A stretch of DNA of 64,000 bases from Rhyacichthys aspro (Eukaryota > Chordata > Actinopteri > Gobiiformes > Rhyacichthyidae): assembly GCA_036850595.1 (NCBI GenBank), contig CM072170.1, positions 11,686,303-11,750,302 of the forward strand, in the 5' to 3' direction. Shown here in pieces: positions 1 through 10,900 of the stretch (positions within the stretch are counted from its first letter, which is position 1; each line of letters opens with the position of its first letter). The notes below the pieces were generated by a model, which saw only the letters and a list, made by a program, of their open reading frames with translations, ran no database searches and was not told the origin of the DNA. The position numbers and the translations under genes were made by a program.

Positions 1-946
1 GAGCCAGTCACCCTTATTTGGAATGAGCACAGGAGACAGCTGCTGCACAATATCACATCACCTCATTAACCCGGCATCTGAATAACAGCGGCCGAGAAGT
101 TTTTCCACGCTCTCGACCCTCCTTGTACTGCTTTTATATCCTGCGATCTCCTCTGCTTCGCACTTTCTCTTGGCTCAAAATAAAAGCAAAAGGCTTATCT
201 TTGACATAGCAGGGCTGTTTTCGCTCATTAAAGACATCGGACTAATGTCATACGGGTCAGCAGCTTCCTGCTGGTAATCAAGCTGCGATGGTGATTAAGT
301 GAAATGAATCAAGAGCTTGTGGCGCTCGCGGCTGTCAGCCTCTTAGACACATAGGTGGTCTGCTCCCAGATGACTTCTGTAGATCAATCAGACAGGCAGT
401 GTAGACATTAGAGAGAAAAAAAAGCCCAAGTAAAATGAATTATAGGCAGTGCTGCGCAGTACAAGCACCCTCTTATACTAATTTAATTCATGACAGAAAA
501 TAAGTTTACTTAGAAGCAAATTGTATAGTATTGTTTACTGCACTGTTGTTATTTAGTCTATCACAATTATTTAAATAACCACTTCTGGCGACCTTACCAC
601 TCTCAACCAAAGACACCCTTCACAATCTAATATCATATGCATTATTTTACTGTTGTTATTTTGCTTTTCTTGGGTGAATGTGGGTTGCTGGGGATGGGAT
701 GGTGAAGTGAGGTAACGCGGGTTTGCTTTCTTCCTTCCTTTTTTTCTTTTTTTTGGTGGTGGGGGCACATGAAAGGAAGAAGCTAATGTTTGATGTGATA
801 ATGAAGCACCCTCTGTAGTCTTTATCTTGCCTTTTATCCAAACCACTCACTTGTGTCTATTTGTCCAACAAATGTTTTGGTAGGCCTCTTAAGCTAGTGC
901 TTTCTTCTCGTCAAATACAGGATACCAATATCTGTTTTTTTGTTTT

Positions 947-971
947 TGTGTGTGTGTGTGTGTGTGTGTGT
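947..971. repeat. (TG)n microsatellite
   Basis: About twelve uninterrupted TG units flanked by T-rich sequence. Likely length-polymorphic. Confidence 0.95.
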
Positions 972-1968
972 TTTTGTTCTCAATTTGAAAAGATTCATTT
1001 TCAAACAGCCACTATCTCCTCCTGTGTGTTATGCAACCCCTCCTCCCATGTCTTAATATCACAGAAACAGCTTTTCCGACTCGTCATGGTCGACGGGAGT
1101 GAGCGGGAATGACGGTAAGGTTAGCTCGCTGGAGCGTTTAGCCGTACATGGGCAGATTTACCGGCCTGTGCACCTATAAACCTGCAATTACAAACCCTAA
1201 CAACTCTGGCGCAGGCAGCCTGTACACCACACTTTTCCTCTAGGCTCGGGGATTTAAGCTTCACAATCACTCGAGCGTGACTTCAGAAGCTAATTGCACG
1301 AGAGTGGCACACACGCATACACACAGAACATCCTTACAGGGGAAAGACTGATGATGAAGGTGGAAGTTTGTTTGAAATTCATCAAATTTTAATCCAGTGC
1401 GTACATTTCCATATTTCCATATTTATCTCTGGGTGCTGCAAGCATCCACTCCCTCCCTGCATATCATTGTAACACTATTAATAGCTCAAACTGCTGCTTA
1501 CCTAATAGACGAACACACAGGAACACATTCACCCCGTGTCAGCGTAAACTCTTATCACGTCTACATATGTTTCTCAAGGCAGTGCTGTCAATGAATCACT
1601 CCATTTGTGCCACTGTGGCTAAATTGACTATTTTTAAGGAGGAAACAGATGATTGTGAGACTAGGACGTGTCTGTGATAAGATGCCGGATCCATCCTCTC
1701 CCTCGTCTCTCTAATGAATCAGTATTTACTTAGAGCAAACTGCTATCTCAAACGGCCCTAAAATCACTCCGTCTTACTGCAGCGGTGTCACCCTCCCCAG
1801 TCTGGTCTCCCTGCCACCCCCACAGGTAATTGCTCTTACCTGAGACACTGTAATGGATCCTGGATGAAGTATTGACCGCAGCTAGATTTTGATTAAGGGG
1901 CTGTAGGGCAGAACATGTCTTTAATGAAACTGAGGAATCAGCATTCTCTCAGGCTGCCGCTGCTACCC

Positions 1969-1989
1969 CTGCTGCTGCTGCTGCTGCTG
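1969..1989. repeat. (CTG)7 trinucleotide repeat
   Basis: Seven perfect CTG units within an intron, next to a CTGCCGCTGCTACC stretch. Confidence 0.95.
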
Positions 1990-4119
1990 CCACATACAGA
2001 CTGAAGCCACCAGCCTTGATTAGGACCTGATCCTCAGCAAATCCAGGCATGGGCCACTGCGAATGAATTAAAAGCAATGCATTTATCCATTAATAACTCC
2101 CAGACATGTGTAGTTTTTCTCTGGAGGTTCATAATAATTAATGACGTTTCACTGTTTGCTTGTAGTGTAATAATTTTGTTATTATTTTAAACTTTTAATT
2201 TCAGAATAAAAGGAAATCCTATTAATATTTATCATCCCGATTAAACTATACCAGGCCAGTCCATATACAGTTGGTCCCTCCTCTCTTTGTCTTGTAGTAA
2301 ATGATGCACATAAAGGAAGGCTACTCATAAGCAGCACATGCATTAGCTGACTTGTAGCTTGTTGTTATTAGCTTAACTCTTACACTGCAGTAAACAAACA
2401 GATGGTCGTCAGCGTAGCTGACATGGCACAGTAACTAAAGTTCAGAGTGAGTCCCTCTTTAGCATTAGCTCATTGGAAGCATGGTTCTTTAAGCTTAAAG
2501 ATACACTACCCCATTTTGTCTTTGTCTTAGTCCCGCCCCTCACCCCCAACAACATTGTAGTTACGTCTCCTACTTTTCTAAATAAAACTGAACCAATTTT
2601 AAAACGCATAATACTAATGCATTCCTTTAAAATAAAGTTTAGAGCTTACCTGAAACTTCCAGCTTTCTGTTCCCCGTTAGACTGTTTGCTTCCTTGTTGA
2701 CATCAGTGTCGACCAGTGGGACCATTTCCTTTTTCTTCCTAATCTATGATAATCCTTAATAATAAAGAGGACATCTTAAGGTCTCGTTTTTTCACAGATC
2801 ATCCCCATTACAAGGTGCCATTATATGATTAAAATGTTCTCTTTAAATGCAAGAGTTCGATGCAAAGTGTGCTGCAGTAAAACAAATAAGGTAAAATAAT
2901 GTTACTGAAGTCTCATGATAACTGAAGTTTAGACTCTCCCTTTATGTTTCTGACACATTAAACAAAGTGACTTACCATCTAAAGACAGCTTTAGCTCATG
3001 GGCTAAGAATAGAATTACCTTATTTGTAGCTTAACATTTACACAGTAGTAAAACAAGTGGTTTTATCAAGTCTCTGTAGTTTTAGCTTTGAACTCATACA
3101 GCTTACAATTTATCCTGTCTCCATTGAGGCTGTGCTCTGCTTACGACTATGCATACCTTTATGCCCCTGCTGTTCACTCACATCATTCAATCGCACGCCT
3201 TGTTCACTGATGCTCATTCATTAACACTCAACACTTCCCCTTCATTCCCAAAAGGTCGACCTTTATCAGTTCAAACTTAAGCATGACTTATTTTTATCTC
3301 TGCATTAAATTGCTTTTTTGCCCGTATTAAAAAAATGATTGCATCTCATGCGGAGATGAAAGAGAAACAGCAAGCGCCCCACCCCACTTTGAGCGTGCAA
3401 ATGGACATAATCTAAAAGACGAGTATTAGCATGCTAAAAGACGGCACTGCTATGATGAACACCATTTGCTGAGGCTTAATGTGATCGCCGGCTAAGATGA
3501 TTAACTTTGAATCCATTTAATCAACCACAGGCGTTTTGTCAAATAACCAACTGTCTAGCACAGAGTGAAAACTTCCCTCAGATCTGTTGGGAGGAACGGA
3601 TGTGACAAATCACAGAGGGACAGAATCACAGGCGCGGTTCGAGCGGACAATATTTACCCAAGTGATAGACGTCCAACACCATTTTGCCTGATGTATTTGT
3701 CATCCTTGCTGTGCTTTTTGATGCAGAGCGACTTGGAACACAGCAGCTCGCTCATTGACTGGGAAGTCAATGTGCCCTTGGGCTGCATCCTATTGACTTA
3801 AGTAGTTCAAGTAGTGGGCTTCTCACCTCCTCTCTAACATCGACCCCTGTGTGCATGCCAATAACTGGCTCTCTTAAGGCAACAAGGAGTCTGACCCTTT
3901 CGGTTAGACCTTTAACCACAATCAAGAGCCATGCATCACAGAGGAGTGTAATTGTGTTTACTAAGAATAAAGATTTTATATCTAGTTTGTACTTTAGCGC
4001 TACCACAACCGATCAAAATATAGAGAGTAAAAGCTGTTTTGTACTGCCTAACCCTTGGAAATATTGATCAATTTGAACAACTGTAAATTGATGCGTTCCT
4101 CTTGGTGTGTGCTCCGCAG

Positions 4120-4316
4120 ACCTTGACGACCCGGTGGTGACGGTGCACCAGAGCATAGGGGAAGCTAAGGAGCAGTTCTACTACGAGAGGACAGTGTTCT
4201 TGCGCTGCGTGGCCAACTCCAACCCTCCCGTCCGCTACAGCTGGCACCGAGGAAGAGAGGTCCTGACGCAGGGCTCCGACAAGGGCGTGGAGATCTACGA
4301 GCCTTTTTTCACACAG
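4120..4316 (+). CDS. mdga2: mdga2 exon: Ig2, N-terminal part
   Basis: The exon opens after the acceptor gctccgcag with two bases that finish a split Tyr codon (phase 1 entry), then reads LDDPVVTVHQSIGEAKEQFY and on to EIYEPFFTQ, 65 full codons, before the donor gtaacc (phase 0 exit). It contains the first Ig2 cysteine (VFLRCVAN) and the conserved tryptophan (YSWHRGRE). It is nearly identical to what I remember of mammalian MDGA2, making it one of the best-conserved parts of the window. In the MDGA family Ig1 and Ig2 form the main neuroligin-binding surface, so strong constraint is expected. The partner cysteine is in the next exon (7463). The polypyrimidine tract of the acceptor is weak and interrupted by GTGTGTG. 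Confidence 0.93.
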
Positions 4317-5796
4317 GTAACCCAACATGACATGAATCTGACCATCACCTTTGACTTTTACACTTGAAAGGACAAATAAGCCAGAATAAGTCTTTCAGAG
4401 CACCCTGTAATCCCGTAGTTGATTGGGAAAAAGTGTTATTAAGCGCTACATTACAAATATGCATATTCTGCCCTTTATAAACATATTTTGTCCATGAGTA
4501 AGAAGTGCAATGACATAAACCGCAACAGTCACACGGGTCGCCATTCCTCTGCTATGTTTTCACAACACGATGAGTAAGCCACACGAGTTAATTAAAGCTC
4601 CAAACCGAACAACCTGTGAGAGATGTGACATTCCACACTGAGACGTTCTGTCATAATATTGCTGTGTATTTTTCGCTTTTGCGTCATGAGCGTGCAGCGA
4701 AGAATTTTTAGTTCAGTGTCACACTATACACTACAAAATCAGCTCATTTCATACTCGTTTAATTAGGAGACATGGACCGATCCCAATTCGGCTATCCCAC
4801 TTTCACAAATTTACATAAATACTCTTCCTGCGCACCCAATTCCGAATGAGTTCTTTTACGATCCATACAAATTGAGACGTTTTGTTCTTGAAAGGATCCA
4901 TCACACTCCACAGAGGCGTGATTGAGTACGTGTGTGACCAGCTGATTTGAAAGTGATTTGTGTGTTGAATTGGCCAGAGGTCTACAAGAAAGAGGGAAGT
5001 CCAAACTAGAGAGGGAAAGAGGCTTAAGAAATAGAGGGCAAAAAAAGGAAGTGAAATTGATGTTTGGCCAAATGGAGAAGGATGGTTTGGGACTAATGGA
5101 GTGGCCTCGTCACACACTCCTCCCCTCTCCACAGAGCTCTTCATACCTCTTTGTGCCGTTCTCTTCCTCCTTCATTCTGCCCTCAATTAAAGCCTTAATT
5201 GGGTCTGAAAATGTGAGCGCAACCCAAACCCAGAGATTAGCTTTTTGTGTGTCCAACCCCAAATAAATCCTTGCTAAACTCCTAGTAATTTGCCAATATA
5301 AAAGGCTAATAACATCATTTTCCTACAATATATCTGAACTGGCCTCAGCCTATTTAAAGCTGACCCAAATTGAGTCTTGTGGGTCAAGTCCAGGACTCCA
5401 TTTTGCCTTCTCAATTCAACATTTCAGTTTGTCTCGATGCCTTTCTGACTCCATTACTCAGACTTCCTCTTTCAGTCTCCCTCAAACCTCTCTCACTCGA
5501 CAAAATATTATTTCATATTCTCACAGATGCTGGAGAAATGCAGAGGTGGCATTTCAGGCTCTGCAGAGAACATCTTTTATAATTGGGTTAGGCCTAGAGC
5601 TGTGCTTTTATTGTCCAAACTGTGTCCTTTTTGCTGTCTCTCACGTTCACCCCATCATTTTACTGCAAAGTGCCCGAGAATAGCACTATTATCCAAGGCA
5701 GAAATGAGCCATTTCACATTTGCCGTGAGGCTGTCACACCTTTATAGTAATAGATATGTTTGTTTGCTTATAATGCATTGTTGATGTAAAGCTTTG

Positions 5797-5821
5797 TTTT
5801 TTGTTTTGTTTTGTTTTGTTT
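5797..5821. repeat. (TTTTG)n pentanucleotide repeat
   Basis: About five TTTTG units, the first with extra T residues, in the intron within Ig2. Confidence 0.9.
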
Positions 5822-6028
5822 AGAGTCTGTTTACCCTCTGCCATGTCCTGGATGATCTTAGACCTCAGTTTGGTTTTTATCAGTACAATATACAGTGTAT
5901 GTTATTTAACTAAACTCTAAAAATGTTGTACTATTCTATGTCAGAAGCATTCATCTTTTCCACATTTATCTGTTAAAACAGATGGTGGAAACCCAAAGCA
6001 GAGAGACTTTTTCGAAAATTAAAATATT

Positions 6029-6049
6029 AAAGGGATGGTTTAGTATTTT
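6029..6049 (+). repeat. Dispersed repeat end, AAAGGGATGGTT family
   Basis: AAAGGGATGGTTTAGTATTT here and AAAGGGATGGTTCAATATTT at 58,051 differ at two positions in 20. The AAAGGGAT-GTT start resembles termini of non-autonomous DNA transposons common in fish (from memory). The opposite end was not found. Confidence 0.4.
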
Positions 6050-7462
6050 GTCATTTTGGTTCCACTGGACACATTTAGGGAGCTAATTTATTCCCTACAG
6101 TAGATGCACACACTTCCAGTTTGCAGATAGGAGCAATGCTGATTTATATTGAACTGCTTCATTGTCCATTTAAATGTAACTGAGAAATTGCCAAAGCTGG
6201 CACAAAGAACTTAATAAAAAGCAGTCAAATGTTAAAATACTTTCTTTGTAATACCTCATGGACTAATAGTAGTGTTTTTTCTGGACTATTAGCAACCATA
6301 CATAGCTCCAAGCCTAGATCACTGCTAATGCCAGCTTCTTCACTCAGTGCTAATGGTCATTTACTCTAGAGAAAAAGTTTCCTATCCCTCATGGATGCCT
6401 TTTTACAAACTATTCCTTCCTTGAATGTCTTTACTTTTTTTCTATGGGTACAACATTTTTAGTGATGTTTTTGCTTTGTAGCACCTTAAGTGGGCATAGG
6501 TAAAATTTTAAAAGTAGGGGAAGAGGTACCTTAATCAGTTCCCATAATGGGCTCATGATTTTGAACATTTGCAGTTTCTAAAAATAAGCCAGCAGCAGTG
6601 CCATTACACTCTGCTATAATATCTTTTCCGTTTCCAGAAAGCCCAAAGTCCCGCTCACGGAGCTCTTGTGTACTTAAGTGTTCTATCTTTCCATCGATAT
6701 GACCATCAATTCCCCTGTCCAATTCGCTTTAATGCGTTTTCCTTTCGCTGCCCTTTCGCATTTTCCAAATAGATTTTCCTTTGCAATCTCCTCCCCTGCT
6801 GCGAGTAAAGCTTGCACTTTGAATAACGCGAGCATCATCCTATGATATGTGCGCCAGAGCAGAGGAGGTGACGCAGACAGGGAGCAGAAGAAATCTCTGC
6901 GCTTGATTGGACGTGAGAATGAGTGATTGCTGTGTTGTGAGGACCGCTGCTGCATGTTACTGACTCATGTTTCTATCTCCCCACCCACCTATCCCTCCCT
7001 TCCTTCACCGCCGACCCAGCTCCCACACTCTGGAGTCAGCCAGATCAAAGGTTCAGAGCTCATAATAGCAGCCAGAGTGGGGCTAAAGGTTGACAGGCAC
7101 GGCTGGAGTCGAACACGCATGCTCGGCGCGATAGCTGTTTTTGTGGAGTGGTCCCCTACTGAGCACATCCAGTACTCAGCTCAGAGAAATCCACACACAG
7201 AGAGAAATGACACTTTAATTTCCTTGAATGTTCCAGACAAGGCTTTTAAAGTCTTTCACATTAATATTCCTGCTATTTTTATTGGTGCCTCCAGCTTCAT
7301 TAAAACACTATACATATTCATCCTCTTGACCTTTCTTTAGAGCTGTTTGGCCTTTCATCGTAGTCTTTCCACTGTCTACAATTTTTTTGTGCATTTCTTG
7401 TACTTAATTATGTTATTTTTGCACACATTTGCATACCAGTGTTGGTTTGGTCTGAGCTGCAG

Positions 7463-7595
7463 GGGGAAACAAAGATTCTGAAGTTGAAGAATCTGCGACC
7501 ACAAGACTACGCCAACTACAGCTGCATCGCCTCGGTCCGAAACGTGTGTGGGATTCCCGACCGCAGCGTCATCTTCAGACTCACCAATAAGACAG
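7463..7595 (+). CDS. mdga2: mdga2 exon: Ig2, C-terminal part
   Basis: Phase 0 entry after gagctgcag, reading GETKILKLKNLRPQDYANYS and on to IFRLTNKT, 44 codons plus one base, then the donor gtactg (phase 1 exit). It completes Ig2: the second disulfide cysteine lies in the DYANYSC motif, typical of the Ig F strand. Two N-glycosylation sequons are visible (NYS in DYANYSC and NKT at the end). A second cysteine pair element may be formed by the extra Cys in VRNVCGIPD. The following intron is only 112 nt. Retaining it would lead to a stop 11 codons into the intron. Confidence 0.93.
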
Positions 7596-7707
7596 GTACT
7601 GACATTTTGGGTGCTGTGTACTTGAAATAGCACGCTCTGTTTTCTGGGCACACTGTCCGATCTGTCAAACTGTCCATCTGCTGCCAATCTTTCTGTCTGT
7701 TTTGTAG
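7596..7707 (+). other. mdga2: mdga2 short intron between Ig2 and Ig3 (112 nt, phase 1)
   Basis: A very short intron with donor gtactg and acceptor tctgttttgtag. In the upstream frame it contains an early stop, so retention would truncate the protein after Ig2. Confidence 0.9.
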
Positions 7708-7977
7708 CTTCCCCGTCCATTAAGCTGCTGGTGGAGGATCCTATCGTGGTCAACCCTGGGCAGACGGTGTCTTTGGTGTGCATCACAACTGGTGGTGAGC
7801 CGGCCCCGGTGCTCACGTGGGTCAGCACAAACGACAGCCTGCCCCAGCGGAGCCAGGTCAAGGGAGGAACGCTCACGCTTCCCGCCATCAGCTCAGACGA
7901 AGCCGGAATCTACAGCTGTGTGGCCAGCAACAATGTGGGAAACCCAGCCAAGAAGTCCACTACCATCGTAGTACGAT
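7708..7977 (+). CDS. mdga2: mdga2 exon: complete Ig3
   Basis: A single exon carries the whole third Ig domain. The acceptor is tctgttttgtag; two bases complete an Ala codon, then SPSIKLLVEDPIVVNPGQTV follows. The Ig core is visible: VSLVCITTGG (first Cys), LTWVSTND (Trp), and DEAGIYSCVASNNVGNPAKK (second Cys in the D-x-G-x-Y-x-C motif). It has 89 full codons and ends one base into a codon before gtgagt (phase 1 at both ends, the symmetric class typical of Ig exons that can shuffle or be skipped without changing frame). One sequon, NDS, lies in the C-C' region. The following intron is the longest in the window, 11,070 nt. Confidence 0.93.
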
Positions 7978-10900
7978 GTGAGTAGATGCTGAATGGGAAA
8001 AAAGTCAAACAAGACAGGAAATAAAAATACAATTTAAAGCAAGTCCCAAGTAAAACTGTGTCTGTGCTGAGACCGTAATATTGTCTACACGATGTTTACG
8101 TTTTATGAGAATTAATGCAAAAACTGTTTATCAGGTGTCAAATATGAATCATTAGTTACTAGTATTAAAATTAAAGCTTTTTTTTGGTTTATTATTAAGC
8201 TGTTACTTACTTATTTTTAATTTGAAGCCCATAACTCTGCCCTTGTTCATGAAGATACAACAGCCTTCTTCTTCTTGCGCTACAAAGACAGTTCTACTAA
8301 ACTTTATCAGCGTTTTCTGGCTTGCCTTTAGGTGTTACTTTTAGTTTAATTCACTTTATTAGCTACACTGCAGTCTATATAAAAAACTAAGAAACCTTTG
8401 CTGTTTCTGATGCATAAAATAGATGCTTGAGATGCAGCAGCGTTATTCAGCAAATGGCACTTTCCTCTTTTTACACTTCCCCTCCTGCTACAGGGGTAGA
8501 TCTGCTATGTTTCCGAGCAATTTAATAGCATTTTGTTGTTCCATTTACATGTTTGTTTTAGTTTGGATCACACAGAAACCTATAGTAAACATAGACACTA
8601 ATGGTAGCAGAGATGAGGGGCATGCTCAGCGCAACAGTTAAACCACAGATGCAGGTCAGAACAGACTAAACTCTAATGGATCTGAACTCACAAGGGTTCA
8701 GTGTTGATATCTGAGCGCTCTCGTAGTGTTTTACCCTCGAAACTCTCTAAAAATCCTCAACAGGACCTACTCCTTAGTCTCTTGCAGTTTCCCTTTGGCT
8801 ATTGCGTTAGCGGCTAACATTAACCCATGCACACAGCATTTAACGCGACCCACATAAACACACACTAATTAATTTAGAACGCTCACTATCAAGGGCAACT
8901 GATTTTCCATCAACTGTGCATTTAAACACACACATTACTTATGTTCAGTGCTTCTCTGTCATAAATGCGGGCTCAGAAGCTGAACTGTGTAGTTAATGTG
9001 TATGAAGTATGCAGCATATTGATTAATCGGTAATGAAATTTCAATCTGTCAAGTTTCTAATGACAATTAATAAATTATCAGTTAACCGAAGTTAACAGAA
9101 ATAAATAAAGTCAGTGAGGTCAGAATGATAAAAATGATCACTTGAGATGTTGGCATGTGAGTCAGGAGGAGACAGTCTTCAGACAGACTTCATTGTTCAC
9201 TTCCACACCAGCTGCCTCTTAAGTAACTGATTCAATGGTCCACATTTTTTAAACTATAGAGACATCATTTTCTTTTGAGTTAACAATGTCCTTCAAATCC
9301 ACCGTTGATCTAATAAAAGAAAGGTTTTGAGCTTCTCTCTCTCTGCAGTTGTGCAAGTCAATAATATCTAGTGTTGTTGCAGTGACACACAAGTCAGAGA
9401 TGTGATGTATAAAGTTTCAGCTTGACTTTTTGTGGACTTTGGAAGCATACATCAAAGTTTTACTGCTTGTGTTCCCTAATAGCTTGTGTTCAAGGACACT
9501 GCTGGAGGACGGTTACGTAAAGCTATGATTAAAATACACCTTTTTAAATGATGAACACTAATTACTCTTCGACAACCAAGAAACTGTGTTTGGCTGTTGA
9601 GGTGTTTTCAAGAAAACCTGACCTCAATGACTCGCGTGTCAAAAGGTATTTGATCCTGCTGTAGCACTAAGTGCCACTTCCTTTCTGCTTTACATAATAC
9701 TAGTTCACTAACTTGACTTTAGCAAAGGTATGTATTTAACGTAGGCATTTAAGTGCTATTACCTTGCCATTCTAAACCTGGCGCATGGTAAGTACTGTAT
9801 AGTGCAAACAACTAATAGTAGGCTTAGAGTAAATACAGCCATTTGCAGCATCTTTAAAGAGAAGCTGCTGAGATGAGACATGATGCATGAGGAAATGGAG
9901 TTTCATACTCTTAAATCGATGCTGTTACTAAGCTGCAGGATTAGGGCTGCTGTGTGACTAGGCTTTCATCTGGGACATCACATTTAATGTCCTGAATGTG
10001 AAACTGCAAACGGCTTCAAACAGGTGAATAAGACTTAGACACAAAGCAGCGTTCACCGGATGATCGCCAAAGATCCCCCAAAGACTTGTGTTTACATTGA
10101 AACTTCCCAGAGGACATGACAGGCACACAGCCGGAGCACACTTACAACAGACTTTAGCAGATTGGCTCAATTGAGGATCAGGAATTTCCATTTGTCCCAG
10201 ACTTCTTTGAGAATTATCTGCGAGATTATACCACAGCTCCATCATCAGGACGTCCCCGTGCCTGTTTGGAAACCCTTATTTATGCAGCCTATACTCTCCA
10301 GATGAAAACAACATCATCAACAAATCATCTGTGATAGTCTGGCTGACAGATAAGCCCCTGTCTGTATTGTGGAAGTGCCCATATAGTTGAGAGCTTAAGA
10401 ATTGAGGAGCTTACATCAAAGACAAGGTGTCAGGTGTCCCACGGGAGCAAATAAGTCAAAGCACACTTACCGCGCCAGTCTCGGCAATAAATATCCTCCT
10501 CTCGTTCAAGTGTCTCAGATTTGGAGCCCTCGGTTGTTCCTATATGGCATCCTGGTGAGAGATGTCAAGTAACTCGTCCATAACTTTACCAGCTGCACTG
10601 AATGTTTCAATCTTAACAAAGCAAATTGCAAATGATGTTCTTCTAAATTAGAGGCATCCTTATAAAGTGGTTGAATTTCTCAGTAATTTTCATTTTTTTA
10701 GATACACTTTCTTTTTGATTTTAAAAGAATACATGGAAAGTGTATTAAGCCTGTTTGTTGTTCTTTGGGGAATAATTCATCCATGTTCACAGATGAGTTG
10801 GAGAGGTGTATTGTGTCTAATGAGAGGTAGAGTGGATTTACACCCAATCAAAAGGTATTTTACTGTTTAGCTAAAAAAAGAAAAATCTTTTTAGCCATCT

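Larger units (their letters stand above)
1..4119 (+). other. mdga2: mdga2 intron, 3' part, before the Ig2 exon
   Basis: This is non-coding sequence that ends at the acceptor of the Ig2 exon, so it is taken as the end of the intron following Ig1 (the upstream exon is not in the window). It holds a TG repeat at 947-971, a CTG repeat at 1969-1989, and two loosely similar stretches near 2368-2402 and 3019-3057 that may be old copies of one dispersed repeat. Open frames here are short and unlike known proteins. Confidence 0.75.
4317..7462 (+). other. mdga2: mdga2 intron within Ig2 (3146 nt, phase 0)
   Basis: The intron separates the two Ig2 exons. It contains a TTTTG pentanucleotide repeat (5797-5821) and a transposon-like end (6029-6049) shared with 58051-58070. 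A 137-codon open frame at 6927-7340 has no recognisable domain and fits chance. Confidence 0.85.

Noticed and set aside
6927..7340. 137-codon plus-strand open frame
   Set aside because: It lies in an intron, has low-complexity Pro/Ser runs and no domain; one such frame in 64 kb is expected by chance.
7376..7888. 170-codon open frame on the minus strand, the longest single open frame in the window
   Set aside because: It lies antisense across the Ig2 and Ig3 exons and the short intron between them; its translation has no recognisable domain and it is a shadow of conserved coding sequence.
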